Below, in pieces: positions 13,130-24,529 of a stretch of DNA of 64,000 bases. The notes under the pieces were generated by a model that searched no databases, was not told where the DNA came from, and worked only from the letters and a program-made list of their open reading frames with translations. Source of the DNA: Gaeumannomyces sp. JS-464 (taxonomy: Eukaryota; Ascomycota; Sordariomycetes; Magnaporthales; Magnaporthaceae); contig NGZR01000006.1 in the NCBI GenBank assembly GCA_002197995.1, positions 2,097,001 through 2,161,000 on the forward strand. Reading direction: 5' to 3'. Numbering within the stretch: the first letter of the stretch is position 1; each line of letters starts with the position of its first letter. The translations under genes and the position numbers were made by a program.

Positions 13130-13624
13130 AGCCCTCCTAGACCCGACATGGCGACGCGCAATACGCCAGAGCCCGCCTGGAGTTTCGACGAGCGTGCCTC
13201 CAGACTCGTGCCGAGCAACAGGTGTCCACCCGCAGCACGAGGTTCCCGTCAAATGTCGTGCTCCATGCCGACGGCGACGCACGTGTCGTCCGCCCTCGCC
13301 GCGTGCCGCCTGCCGCAGTCCAGCGTCGTGCCCTCGGCGACCCTCGCGTTCGGAGGAGGGGCCACGATGCCGCGGGCGCCCGACGCCATTGGGCACGGCC
13401 TGTCGCCCACCTCGCAGTGGCCAAAGGACGGGCCGCCGGGGGGGACAGGCTGGCGGTGTAGAGGGCGGCTCTGTCGGACATGGGATGGGAGTTCGGCGTG
13501 TCTGACTGCAGGGTGGACGCGAGTATGCCCCTGGCGTTGAAGAGCTGGCACTGGTGTGCAGGGTGGTGTGCTCGACGGACGTGGCCCAGAGGCAAGCGAG
13601 CCGGGCTTCGATGAGCATGCCACG
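13130..13624 (-). pseudogene. LysM-domain protein relic
   Basis: On the minus strand, at about 13410–13265, one frame reads GTTLDCGRRHAARADDTC, which resembles a fungal LysM repeat (a Cys-containing GTT...CGRW(Y/H)...GDTC pattern). A later segment in another frame reads ALAYCASPC, like the end of the same domain (LW...AYCV.P). Frames change between the pieces and stops interrupt them, so no intact protein can be read. It faces away from the chitinase relic that begins about 700 bases further on. Divergent LysM and chitinase genes are a common fungal arrangement. I infer that both are remnants of one such pair. The LysM call rests on one short segment. Confidence 0.4.
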
Positions 13625-14284
13625 GCCCGTGTGCGCGTATGCTCACCTGCTTCCCTCGGCCGCTAACCGCTCCCCCGAGCCCATGACCTGCGACCACGCT
13701 TGGCCGACGATACGCGAGCAGCACGTCGGCGATCCTGTGAACGCCGTGCTAGAAGTGGACGACGCTCGAGGCATACGTGCCAGTTTGTCAAAACCAATGT
13801 CGAAAGAGGCCAAGACGTGGGTACAGAACAAAGCGTGACGCCGACCCTCTATGTGGTTACATATAACGTCGAGTTGAGAGCACCAACCGACACTATCGCC
13901 ATATGGCTATGTTATTCGCATCGCGCCTTCGTCGCCCCCTGGCCCAATATCCAGCACCGCGCGGCTAGATAAAAGCAAATGGGCTCAGCACGAGGGACGA
14001 CGAGGATTGTGTTAAGATCCCGCGACCGCCGCGATCAGCAAGGCTGGCTTGTGCTCGCACTCGTACTTGTGCTTGTTCTGAAGCCAAGGCCCAACGGTCG
14101 GGGTTCTTCCAGGGGCAGCGTGTCGAGCATGTCCTGATGATTAGTATTCCTCTTATTCCGCCTTGACCGTCCTGGGTTTCCCGTCACTTCACGCCCCCTA
14201 GGCTCCTCTCTTCTGCCAGTCGTTCTGTTGCTCCCCATCATTCACACCCTGGGAGCTCCAAGGGGACGACGCTTCACTCTCCTT

Positions 14285-14860
14285 TGCTCTGGGCAAACCG
14301 GCTCCCCGCCGCCGCTTGTAGCATGCGCGATCCCACAAGCAGGCGCTCCGCCGCGTCGTCGGCTACCACGAGGTGTGGGCCCCCGGCAGGCCGTGCCACC
14401 GCTTCTTCCCCGGGCAGGTACGCTCCGAAGGCGTCTACACGCACCCCAACCCCGCCTTTGCCACCATTGACCCCGAGACGCTCGAGGTCCAGTCCAGCCT
14501 GAGTAGGCCGCCTCGACACGCTCAAGCCGTCGGATTGAGAGTACCCCGTCGCTGACGACCGGGGCGGTCGCAACGATTTTAAGAACCTTATAACGTTCTC
14601 GCGCCGGCTGAAGCGGACCCTCGAGACCACCAGCCGGTCCTACACGAGAAGGAGGCGTTCAAGCCGCTCTTATTTAGTCGCCGCCTGCACGTGGCCGTCA
14701 AAGGCCGTCGACGCCCGCCACGTCTGCAGCTGGTCCTGGGACTTCCCCAGCTGCGCCGCCAGCGAGGGCCGGCGCACGAGCGGCGCCATCGGCTATGGGT
14801 TCGACTTTGCCGGGCGGTCCGGAGGGAACCCAGGGCTTCGTGAACCAGCGAGGTTTTCAG
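14285..14860 (+). pseudogene. Family 18 (subgroup C-type) chitinase relic
   Basis: One frame starting near 14310 reads RRVVGYHEVWAPGRPC followed by GVYTHPNPAFATIDPETLEV. These are the first conserved strands of fungal killer-toxin-like GH18 chitinases (family pattern RVVGYYEGW...RPC and YTHINFAFATIDP). Further on, another frame gives an EYPVADDRGGRNDFKNL-like piece, matching the region after the catalytic DxxDxDWEYP motif; the motif itself is missing. Downstream pieces (RRLKRTLETTSRSYT) sit in a third frame. Several frameshifts, in-frame stops and loss of the catalytic motif make this a dead fragment, not a gene with one sequencing slip. No start or end can be assigned. Confidence 0.6.
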
Positions 14861-16385
14861 ATTGCGTTTTGAGAGTGCTGAGAGTGTTGAGGTATGTGAC
14901 TTGGTAAGAACTGATTGGCCTCCTCCCCCTCCCGAGCCTTCCAATGCTTTAAACTATCCCTTGACCCGTGTCCTCATCCGTCGTTATCAGTGCCACGGTA
15001 GCAATGTAGCTCTTGTATTGTGCTGAAGAACAAATGGGATACCATCACCTGGTCTTCTGTCCGTACAACTCCTCCAGCCACGGCCAGGCAACAACCTCGT
15101 CTTCCGGGTCTTTGCAAACCTCAGACTCCTGCTCTCTGTAACCCGGAAAGCGCTCGCGATCGCTCCTCTCGACGCCCACCTCGATAATGGCGACGTTCTA
15201 CGGCGAGAGGAAGACGTGAAAGAAAAGAAGAAAAAAAAAAAAACAGCAACCGAATCCGCCTGCGGTCCAGGCAGTCGTCAAAGACCCTGTCAACAGCCTC
15301 CCCTTGGTCGTCGCACCCGGAATCCGTCGACCCACATACCTTAACCCAGTGATCCCACGCGACCCAGGCCCGCTCCGCCGAGAGAGCAGTACCTCCACGC
15401 GGCGCGACGTCGGCGCCCTCGAGTGCGCGCCTGTCCTCGATGACTACGTTGTGGTAGCGGCACGTCAGCTCGGTGCGTCACCACCCAGTGGTGCGTGCAC
15501 CGCATCCCCCGCTGCCGCAACACGGCCCGTAGGCGTCCTGCAGCAGCTCGCGGAGCCTCGGCTGGTCCGTCGAGACGTCGACGCGGGCCGCCAGCCGTCA
15601 ACCTTGGCGTCGTCCCCGCCGCCTCCCTCATCACGGTCGAGCTCGATCGGGACGGGGGCCAGCCGCCGGACGGCCGCGACGGCGCGGACGAACTACGTAG
15701 CTTGTGCGCAGCATAGTGTAGCCCCAGAACTTGTCGTGTTTGGTGTTCCGTGCAGCCGGAGCCCGACCCGGCAAAGGGGGCGATCCATTGCATCCAGAAA
15801 CGGCGGCGAGTGTCGCCTGGACGGTTGGCTTCAAGCACGGTGCTGAAGAAGGTGAAGGCGCTACGGTCCGTAGGCTCTGCGCGCTCAGGGGTGGACAATA
15901 GCACGGCTTTCTTTTGGCTGCTGGCGGCGAGAAGGAAAGCTGCAGGAGGAGATGATGTTGAAAATAACGTTATCGACAAGTGTTTGTTCGCAGTCTCACC
16001 CTCTGCCGCGAATTCCACTCCATGATGTAGTACGAATTTAAAAACAGTTACGATATTGGGCAAGCTATAAATGCTAACGAAAACCGCCATAGCAAACGAG
16101 AATATCATGCCATTTCGGTGTTTCTTGAAGTACCGCATCGGGGCTTCTCAACTTTTGCCAACATCGTCGCTAAGAGACTCCCCTTTTCCTCCCACAATAC
16201 CTAGTAGTTAAACAATATGAGCCTTATGACAGCAAAAGCATGAGATCTCATCGTGGGCAAGTAGAACCAAGCATCTCCCCTCCCGTGACACCTCTGCTTC
16301 ACATCACCTACATGCTTTTTTTTTTTTTTTTGCTTTCTCTTATCACAAAGGAAACATTAATCAAAACCCGCCTCCCCACAACACC
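14861..16385. other. Degraded region between the chitinase relic and the membrane-protein gene
   Basis: A minus-strand open frame of 265 codons (15341–16138) spans part of this stretch. It is Arg/Ser-rich, lacks recognisable motifs and overlaps an equally open plus-strand frame (15304–15846), as expected of GC-rich non-coding or decayed DNA. It could be further debris of the neighbouring relics, but I cannot place it in any family. Confidence 0.35.
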
Positions 16386-16881
16386 TCAGCCCGACAGCTC
16401 GCTCGGCTCCCTGCCGCCCCCGCCGCCGGCCGGGAACGACGGCGCCAGCGCGCCGCGCGACTCGAGCACGCAGCGGTCGTTGTTGGTACGGGAACAGGCT
16501 GGGCGCCGTCCCGTTGAGCATGGACCCCAGCTCCGCCGTTGCCTTGCTTGTCGCAGCGGTGCCGCCATTATCATTACTAGGAGCGCTAGCACTAGCACTA
16601 GCGCCAGCACTAGCACTAGCACCAGCACCAGCAGCCGCTCCTGCGCCCCCTGGGTCCTTGGACGCCGGCGCGCCGTCCGCGGCCGCTAGCGGTAGCGACA
16701 GCGGGGGGAACAACGGTGGAGGTGCTGCTCGCGATCGAGCAGCCTCGTCGGCACCGCTTAGCAGGACGTGCTGCAGCGAGAGGGCGGGCGAGTGGTGGAG
16801 CGGCCGGTGCTGCTGCTGCGGCGGCGGCGAACTGTCGCCGGCCGTGCCGCGAGGCGGGCGCGGGGTCGCCAGGCGGGACAT
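16386..16881 (-). other. Likely out-of-frame C-terminal coding part of the cupredoxin-like membrane protein
   Basis: Minus-strand sequence just after the readable frame continues in a different frame as protein-like text: DNSDTESGVFGFGMSRLATP, then Pro/Gln- and Ser/Ala-rich sequence. Near 16490 a third frame gives NNDRCVLESRGALAPSFP and a stop at 16386. Low-complexity but biased, stop-free text suggests that the true C-terminus lies here and that two one-base indels (about 16950 and about 16485) separate it from the rest. Confidence 0.5.
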
Positions 16882-18560
16882 GCCGAAACCAAAGACGCCA
16901 CTCTCGGTGTCGCTGTTGTCCCCTGCGACGCCATCCAGCGTCGGTGGTGCAGCTGCGCCGCCGTCGGCACGGGCGAGGGGCCCGGCGAGGCCGAGGGGTA
17001 GAGGTCGTGCTGGTGGTGGTGGTGGTTGTGGTGGTGGTGATGGTGGCGGCTGTGGTGGTGGTGGCCTGGGGAGAAGGCCGTGGACGGGACCGTCAGGGGC
17101 AGCGGCATGATGGCGGACAGCGGCGACGCGGGCGGCGACGCGGCCGAGCAGCAGCTGCTAGACCCTGCCCCGGCTCCGGGCCCGGCGCCGAACTCGCCCG
17201 ACACGATGGCGCTGCGCTTGACGGGCACGTAGATGGTGTCGCCGTCGACGATGGGCGCGCCCGCGGCCAGGACGGCCATGGGCGGCGGTGACTGCTGCTG
17301 TTGCGCCATTGCGTTCTCGCCCGCTGTGGCGTTGTTGTTGTTTGCTGACGATGTCCCGCCTCCAGCCGCTGCTGTCGAAGCCGAAGCCACAAATGGCGAT
17401 GCCGTGTTCGTGCTGCTAACCACGCTGCTGCGCGTGCCCGCCCTCGACGCTGTGGTTCCTCCACCGCCTCCTCCGCCGCCACTGCCCCCCTCCCTGCCGC
17501 TGCTCCCGCCGTGGGTCCCGCTGATGGTGCCGCCCCTCGTCGGGAGGAACGTCATGGAGGACGTGCGCTCGTCGTGGTGGTGGTGCTGGTGGTGGTTGCT
17601 GCCGTCGCGGTTGTGGCGACGGTGCGACGATGAGCCCCGGTGGTACTGCGACTCTTTGTTCGGCGACGGCGGCGGCGACGGCGTCCTCCCACCACCACCG
17701 CCGCCGCCGCCGCCCATCCGGCCCAGGGGGAACAGCATGCGGCGGCGCTGGTCGTAGTCGCCGCGCCGGCGGCCGCAGGCGTAAAAGACGAAGCCGAGCA
17801 GCGCGAGCGCCACGACGACGCCGACGGCGATGCCGGCCATGGCGCCGGGCGTGACCCCAGACGACGACGGGGCAGGAGGCTCGGACGAGGTCGAGGTCCC
17901 CGGGCCGCTCGGGCCGCCGTTGGGGGACGAGGCGACGGTGGGCTGCACGACGGTGGGCGAGTCGACGGCCATGTCGTGCTGCATCTGCAGCTCGCCCGGG
18001 TCGACGTTGATGCCGCCCACCATGCCGTACCTGTTGCAGTCGTCGGGCCCGGACGAGTAGAAGAAGATCGGGGTCGTGTCCGTGATGGTCAGGCGCCATC
18101 TCCCTGGGGTCTGTTTGACGTTGTTTGATATTTGCACATTGTATCAGCAAAGAAAGCCCTCTCCAACATGCCGTCGTCTCAAAGCCGCTCGCTTCTGCGA
18201 ACCCACCTGGCTCTTGTCGTCAAAGAAGCCGGACCAGAACCCCGTCTTGCCGGCGCCGATCGTCTCAAAGGGCACGCAGGGGAACATGTAGGCCGACCGG
18301 ACGACGCTGTGGTTGCCCGGGTAGAAGCTGAACTCGACCACGTCGCCGACGCTGGCCACCGTCCGGTTGGGCGAGAAGACGCGCCCGTTGGCGCCCACCA
18401 GGACGGCCCTGGTCGTCGCCGCCGATGGCGGTCCGGTGCTCGACCCGCCGCCGCCTCCCCTGTCGTGGGCCTCTGCCGTCCCAGTCCCTAGCAGCAGCAG
18501 CAGCAGCAGCCAGAGCCCAGCGGTCAGGACACGGCCAAACATGCCTGCGGCCTCCATCAT
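16758..18560 (-). CDS. Cupredoxin-like single-pass membrane protein with His-rich cytoplasmic tail
   Basis: Exon 1 is 18560–18207 and exon 2 starts at 18110; the intron is 18206–18111. A signal peptide (LLLLLLLGTGTAEA) is followed by a fungal extracellular cupredoxin-like domain (VLVGANGRVFSPNRTVASVG, FYPGNHSVVRS, FFYSSGPDDCNRYGMVGGIN). The copper-type His (in GNHS) and two Cys are present, but the second-strand His found in many relatives is not obvious. A Ser/Thr/Pro stalk leads to a transmembrane helix at about residues 207–229 (GAMAGIAVGVVVALALLGFV), then a basic stop-transfer GRRR. The tail is low-complexity with two His clusters, one near 17560–17610 and one near 17000–17060. The readable frame stops at 16758, but see the separate entry for the probable continuation to 16386. 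The function is not established; a surface sensor or copper-binding protein is possible. Confidence 0.75.
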
Positions 18561-20379
18561 GGCGATATCTTGGACGGGAGGACGCTGGATCGGGGTTGTT
18601 GGTATTCCTGGACAGGACGTTTCCTGTCTGAGCCGACGGGAAGACGCGACGACAGGGTGATGATCGAAAATAAGACCACAGGGGAGCCTACGCTAAGCCA
18701 TGTTCTGTGCAGGGCCTTGGGAGTCTGGGTGTGATTTTTGGTCGTACCTCGATGCCACCCGCCGGACGAGCAGAGCTGAATGTTTGCAGCGGGCCATGTT
18801 TCCATGATGAGCCCAGGAGAAGGCGGGAAAACACGAGACCGATTCAGGTCCGTCTGCCTGCTGTCCGCCCATCGCCAAGCCCGTGTACCCTTCCCATCTC
18901 CCCTCCAGCCCTCCTTTGCCTTCACTCTCCTCCCCCTTAGTCTGTTGCCATGCACATTGCCGGCCTGTCCCTCCCTTCTCCCGCTCGCCACTGCGTTCTT
19001 AGCCACTCGGGCCTCTCGGGATGATAGAGAACGTGTCTTACTCTGTCACTGAGACAATCAGCTCTCTCTTCCCTTCGCAAATGCCGTCCTGCACGACCTG
19101 GACCGAGACATCTCCTCCCGAGCGGAGGCGGTCGAATTGGCCGAGGGGAGAGGTTTGTTGGCTGGCTCGCTGGCTGGCTGGTTGGTTTGCTCGCCGGCCC
19201 CGAGATTTCCAGGACGTAACGTGTACGCAGATAGCAACACGGGCACGCGCGCGCCTCACAAGGGGTGTCGGCATCTCGTCTTATCACCTGTTCCACCCTT
19301 CTTTGCTGCTGTGCCTGTTTGCCATCTCTGTCCCCCGGGACCACAAGATGGAGCCCGTCCTTTTTCCCTCTCTTGCTGCGTAACACCATGCCTTGGCCTC
19401 TCGGGAGGGCCGGCCAACCACCACGCTCTCCCTTGCGAGCGTGCATTGCTCGGCCGTCGCACCGGCTGGGCGTGTCTTTCTGCCCATCCGGCATCTGTCT
19501 CTTGCCCGGTGGACCTTGGGAAAGGTGAGCGGGAGACGAGGAGCTGCCTTGGTTGGACCAGCTCAAGGAGGGGGGGCAAGCACCATCATCTCGGCCGTGG
19601 GCTTGAGGTGGCCGTTGCGCCGGGCGGGGAGGACGGGCACGTCACACGGCCAGGGGTTCAGTTTGCGCCGAGAACCTGCCAGCCTGGCCGAAGCCGCGTT
19701 TTCCCCCTGTCGCTCCCCGGCGCCCCCTGCGTCCTTGGGCAGTCACAGCCGGGCGCCAGCCGAGGACGATCTTGTTTCCACTTCTGGCGTGTCAAATGGG
19801 AGCAAACACAATCCATCTGGACACCTAGGCTGCTGAGAGATCCGGCCAGGTGATTGGTGAGAAGCTGCATTCGATGTTTCTATCGCCAAGGCCAGCTCAC
19901 CATCACCAAGCCTCTCTCACAGCCAGCTCGTGGCCAATACCAAGGCTGCACCTATCCGTCACTGTTCCAAGGTGTTTTGCCTGTCGTACTTGTTTGACAT
20001 GTTTGCGAAAAAGTTTTCACCTTCGGTACGATGTACTGGCTGATTGCCTTGCCCGCGTCTCGAGCTATTGCTACCCCTTCTTTTTCGTCGACGCCTGGGC
20101 AAAGCTCAAGACTTGGATGGCCAGTCAGTAACGATCGAGCCTCGGTCGTCCGGAAGGGGTGCGTTGTGTGCGTGGTGGGGTTTTTTGCCCGGGTGGCAAA
20201 AAACTCAAAACTGAAATTTCACATTTGGACTTGCTTTTCTCTTTGAGTGGTAACTGCGCATTATTTGGCAACACTTCCCTTGGCTCACAGCGCGCGTATT
20301 TGCGATATTGCTTCTGGCTCGAAGGGGTTGGGTTGCTAGCGACGGACCGGTCTTGACTTAAATCTTGGGTGCCGGGTCA

Positions 20380-20490
20380 CAGCGGGAATTGAACCCAGGC
20401 TCTTCGGATAATTCTCGGGGAAACCCTTTGATCTGATCCTTTTGGCTCTCTGTGCCACTAGGCCAACTGAGCTAGAAGCTCATAACTTGC
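20380..20490 (-). other. tRNA-like Pol III promoter relic (pseudo-tRNA or SINE head)
   Basis: The minus strand carries two overlapping A-box-like sequences (TAGCTCAGTTGG and TGGCCTAGTGG), then about 70 bases later a B-box-like GGTTCAATTCC. The 5' and 3' ends do not pair into an acceptor stem (the 3' side would be TGTGACC; no matching GGTCACA lies upstream), and the A–B spacing is longer than in an ordinary tRNA. It is more likely a decayed tRNA or the tRNA-derived head of a SINE than a working tRNA gene. Confidence 0.35.
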
Positions 20491-21529
20491 CAGGTGAAAT
20501 TTCCAGTTGAACATGCCCGATTGGTTTGGGCTTATATACCTACTATTATCCTGTACCCTTTTGGAGCCACCTGCATGCACATATCTCCCCAATCAGGAGG
20601 CTCGCTGGGTAAGCCAGGGGCGGGGTATGATAAAGCCTCGACACCGAGGCCCTCTATCAGACCGGAGGCTCCTCGCGACATCAATGGGGGCGTGTACTCC
20701 CCTGGCATAAGTCACGAGAATCGGGGAGAGCTGGCTATGGGTTGTTGAGACGAGCACCGAGGCGTCTGTTCAGTACGTCAAAGTTCCGAGCCCAGGCCGT
20801 ATCCTCGTTCACGTCTTAGGTGAACGACACTTAGGGCAGAGTCTCGTCCCAATGGACCGCGCAAGCACCAGTTCGCGCGGACGAGAATGCCCGATTAGAC
20901 ACGCAAAGCGGGAGGCTTCTTTGCTGCAGCCCCCTGCCATTCCTACCATACGTACCTTATGTTGTCTTCTTCGGGCAACCAAGACGGCACCAGTCCGTTA
21001 GTCACCGTTATGCCAAAAGGCGTTGGCGCCATAAGGCCATGTCGGATAGCTGCCCGTGGCCGACTTGAGCGGTCGCCGCCCCGCCGCCCAGGTGTTCGCA
21101 TGCCCAACCGACGACTACCGCATCCGAGGCGCAGCCGTCACAGAAGGCCGAGGGGCCCTGGCGTCAGGGCGTTGGGGCCTTCCAGTGCGACTAGTGACTC
21201 TGGATCCGCGAGGCTGGGATCAATGTGGCTCAGCTAGAGAGCCGTTGGAGGAAGAAAAGGGTCGGCGCCGGCGTCAGACGGAAGACCGCCTCAAGTCCAG
21301 CCACCGAGAGATGACGCAACACTGGAGCGGCTCAAACCGAACGAACGAGCGACAGCGGGTTCTTCCAATGCCGGATGTATTTGTCTCTTGCATCGCTATC
21401 GTCTGCTAAAACAGCCAATGCAATACTCGCCTCGAGACATTGGCCCAAAAAGGACTGGGGTTTGGCGACCTGCGGGTGGCCGCAAGGTGAGGCTTTGTTG
21501 CAGCTGATTCGAGGCGCAAACGGGTCGCG

Positions 21530-21558
<29 letters not shown>
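21530..21558. repeat. Poly-A tract (29 A)
   Basis: Uninterrupted A run in intergenic DNA. Length may not be exact, since runs like this are error-prone. Confidence 0.95.
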
Positions 21559-21561
<3 letters not shown>

Positions 21562-22969
21562 GCGGGAATGGGGCTGCCTCAGCTGGCGCTCGCCCGATAT
21601 CAAGCGTGACATATTGGCAGGGAGGTGATGAGGGAGGCTGAGCCTTACGTATTCCCGCAGCGCCTTTCAGCCCTCGTGCTCGTGCCTGGGAAGTTGCGAT
21701 GAGGCCTTTTCCATTCCAAACCCGACAGACGCGCGTTCGGCCCCGCCCTTCCTTCATGCGGCCCCACTAGCGGGCGAAAAAGCTTGTTTTGGAGATCCTC
21801 CAACAACCCGGCCTTCGATTTCGTCAGCGTCACAGCCACTCCCCTCCCACTTTCCGACTTTCCGAGAGAAGCTCGATGCACGTCTGTCTCGACGTTCGCA
21901 GCCCAAGAGCCTCAATGATGGCCCCAGTAGAGACAATGTTTTCCTCTTCCTCTTCTTGTCCGAGCCTGTTGCCCCGTTCTCTGGTTGGCCTTTGAAGTTC
22001 GGGCTTCCTCTGATTCCTGGTGGAAGGATCACATCCAAGGACCCGCCGATCCAGGAGAACCCCTGCAAGCGTCGACTTAGCGCCGCGAAATCCGGCATGT
22101 GTCACCTTCTCGCCCCCAGCCAGGGAACGGCGACAGCATGGAACCGGCAGGCCGCTGGATGAGCTGCCCCGAGGACCCAGACACCTCACAGTTTGGCCAC
22201 ATCAGCGTGCCTGCAGCTCAGCCATCTCCGGCCCCCGAGCTGGCTCCATAGCCAGCCAACCAAACCACAGGGACAACCGATGCGCCCAGCCGCCGGGGCT
22301 GGTGGGTGCGAGCTGGGGGCCCATCATCCCCAACTTGTCGGATGTGGCCGAGGCCGTTCGTAGTTGTCGCGCCCGACCAAGCGGTGGGCGCTTTTGTCAT
22401 GCTCGATTCCTGTTCTCTGCCTGCACGACTCTGCCCATCGTCATAAGCGTTTCGGGCGCTAGCCAAGTCTATCTCCCCGGCTTTCCTCATTCATTATCCA
22501 CAGACGACTTGCAGCGCCAGTCTAGTGGCCCCTAGCGGATCCTTTCCCCGGTACATGTGCGTTGTTGAACCAGCGGCAGCCTACTGGCCACGAAGAGAAA
22601 GGAAGAAAGAAGACCTGCCTTGTTTCTTTCACTGGGTTTATCTTTCTTGCAGGGCTACTTAATCATCACAGGCAACTCACTTTTATCCCATCGACTCATC
22701 TGGATCTTGATTCTGCATCCCGAGCCGCAACCCCATCATCCTGGCTGCAGCCCTGCAGATCCCTGCTGCTGTCAAGCGCACGTTTGCCGCGCCTTGATTG
22801 TCACAGAGGGCACCTCGGCCAAGAAATATCGGCTTCACTTTCCCAACTTCCAACGCTGGCACACCTGTCCCGGACGGCAGGGCGACCATTCCTCACAAAC
22901 GCTCCGTCGCGGAGCTTTGGTCATAGAGGGGCAAGAGACCCGTTGGCTTTAGGACCCGGGGTAATAATC

Positions 22970-24529
22970 ATGGCCTCGAGACTTTTCCTGTCATTAGGTC
23001 TCCTCACCTGCGCCTGGGCGACGGCTCTGCCTCCCGCTGGCGGCGCGTCACAGGGTTTTGTGTCCTTCCCTATCGAGCACAGGAGGTCGCTGGTACCCCT
23101 TCTGAAAAGGCAAGATACCGAGGTTCCACTACAGAACGTCTCCGTTCTCAGCTACCTCATCTCTCGTGAGCTCTTTCCCTCCAGCCTCATGCCACAGAAG
23201 CAATTGCGGCAGCCACAAGACCCTGTTGTGACCCGGCGGTTCTAATGCAAATCCGGGATTGTCAGTGAGCATCGGCACGCCTGGCCAGCGGACAAAGGTA
23301 GCCATCGACACAGGCTCTGACGAGCTCTGGGTCAACCCCCAGTGCTCGACCGTTCAGGCCAGCTCGCAAAGGGCCGAGTGCCAGGCCAACGGCCAATATA
23401 GGCCAAGCTCGAGCAGCACGTCCAAAGTGTCGGATGTGACCAACCACATCCCATATGGCAAGGGAGAGGTTACCATCCAATATGTCCAGGACTCGATAGC
23501 CGTGCCAGACAGCTGTGAGTCCCGCTCTCTATGCAATCCTTGAAGGGAGAAGGCCCGAGAAACTAACTGCTCCTCGAACACGCAGCCATCTCGATGACAA
23601 AGGTCGTATTCGGTGCCGCCATCAAGAGCTCCCAGCTGCCCGAGGGGATCATGGGCCTGGGCTACGGCAACGGCGTAAACCTTAAGTACAACAACTTTGT
23701 CGACACGCTGTTCGAGCAGAACATCACACAGTCGCGCGCCTTCACCATCGCCCTGGGCTCCGCCGACGCCAACAACGGCGGCGCCATCATCTTCGGCGGC
23801 GTCGACGCGAGGCGCTTCTCGGGCAACCTCGTCAAGGTCCCCATCCTGGGCCCTCAGGGCAAGGAGACGATCCGCCGGTACTGGGTCCAGCTGCAGGGCA
23901 TCTCCAACGGCGGCAAGACGTACGCCGGGAGCAGCATGCCCATCGTCATCGACTCGGCTCGTCCCTCAGCTTCCTGCCCAAGAGCGTCGTCGACCAGATG
24001 GCCAACGACACGGGCGCCCAGTGGGACAGCCAGTCCGAGGTCTACATCGTGCCCTGCAGCGTCCTTTCCTCGGGCGGCTCCTTCGGCTTCACGTTTGGCG
24101 GCGACAGCAGCGGCAGCAGCAGCAACGCCGGCGGCTCGGCAAAGATCTCGGTCCCGTACAGTGAGTTCATCTGGCAGGCCGGGAGCGAGTGCGCGCTGGG
24201 CGCGGTCCCCATCAGAGCAGCAGCGGCATCACGGCGCTGCTGGGCGACAGCTTCATGCGCGCCGCCTCCATCACGTTCGACCAGACGTCCAACAGCATGT
24301 ACCTGGCCCAGTACGCGAGCTGCGGCGGCGGCGGCGTGCGGGCCATCACGGCCGACGCGGCCGGCCTGGCGGGCATGGCCGGCGAGTGCACACAGGGCCA
24401 GGGCATCGGGTCCGCGGCCACTGGCGGTGGCAAGAAGAACGCGGCGGGCGGAAGGCGGCTCCTGGGCGATTGTTGTTTGGCGGCGCGGTTGCGATCGTCG
24501 TGGCGCAGAGCGTCATGAGCGTTTTATAA
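22970..24529 (+). CDS. Yapsin-like GPI-type aspartic protease; three frame breaks
   Basis: Exons are 22970–23165, 23266–23514 and 23586 onward. A signal peptide (LFLSLGLLTCAWATA) is followed by a Kex2-like KR site and a pepsin-family (A1) fold: first active-site motif IDTGSDELWV, the flap region, and the second lobe (PIVIDS...SLSFLP). The second catalytic Asp-Ser/Thr-Gly motif is interrupted at 23956 because a G seems to be missing (TCGGCTCG where TCGGGCTCG would give DSGSS). Further one-base losses at about 24206 and about 24450 bring the frame back, so the last residues (LLFGGAVAIVVAQSVMSVL) form a hydrophobic GPI-attachment-type tail. Taken literally the protein stops early and lacks half the active site. 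I think sequence errors are more likely than a pseudogene because codon bias and family text continue through all breaks. Yapsin-like enzymes cleave or shed cell-surface proteins after basic residues. Confidence 0.75.

Larger units (their letters stand above)
18561..22969. other. Long intergenic region with a tRNA-like relic
   Basis: About 4.4 kb without a recognisable protein gene. Open frames up to 240 codons exist on both strands around 19.0–19.85 kb but overlap each other and lack motifs. It contains a tRNA-like element near 20.4 kb, a 29-A run at 21530, and anonymous GC-rich DNA at 20.6–21.3 kb. The last 400 bases are the likely promoter and leader of the protease gene. Confidence 0.4.

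Noticed and set aside
15341..16138. 265-codon minus-strand open frame
   Set aside because: It is Arg/Ser-rich and anonymous, overlaps an open plus-strand frame, and has no motif or splice context. I treated it as chance or decayed DNA.
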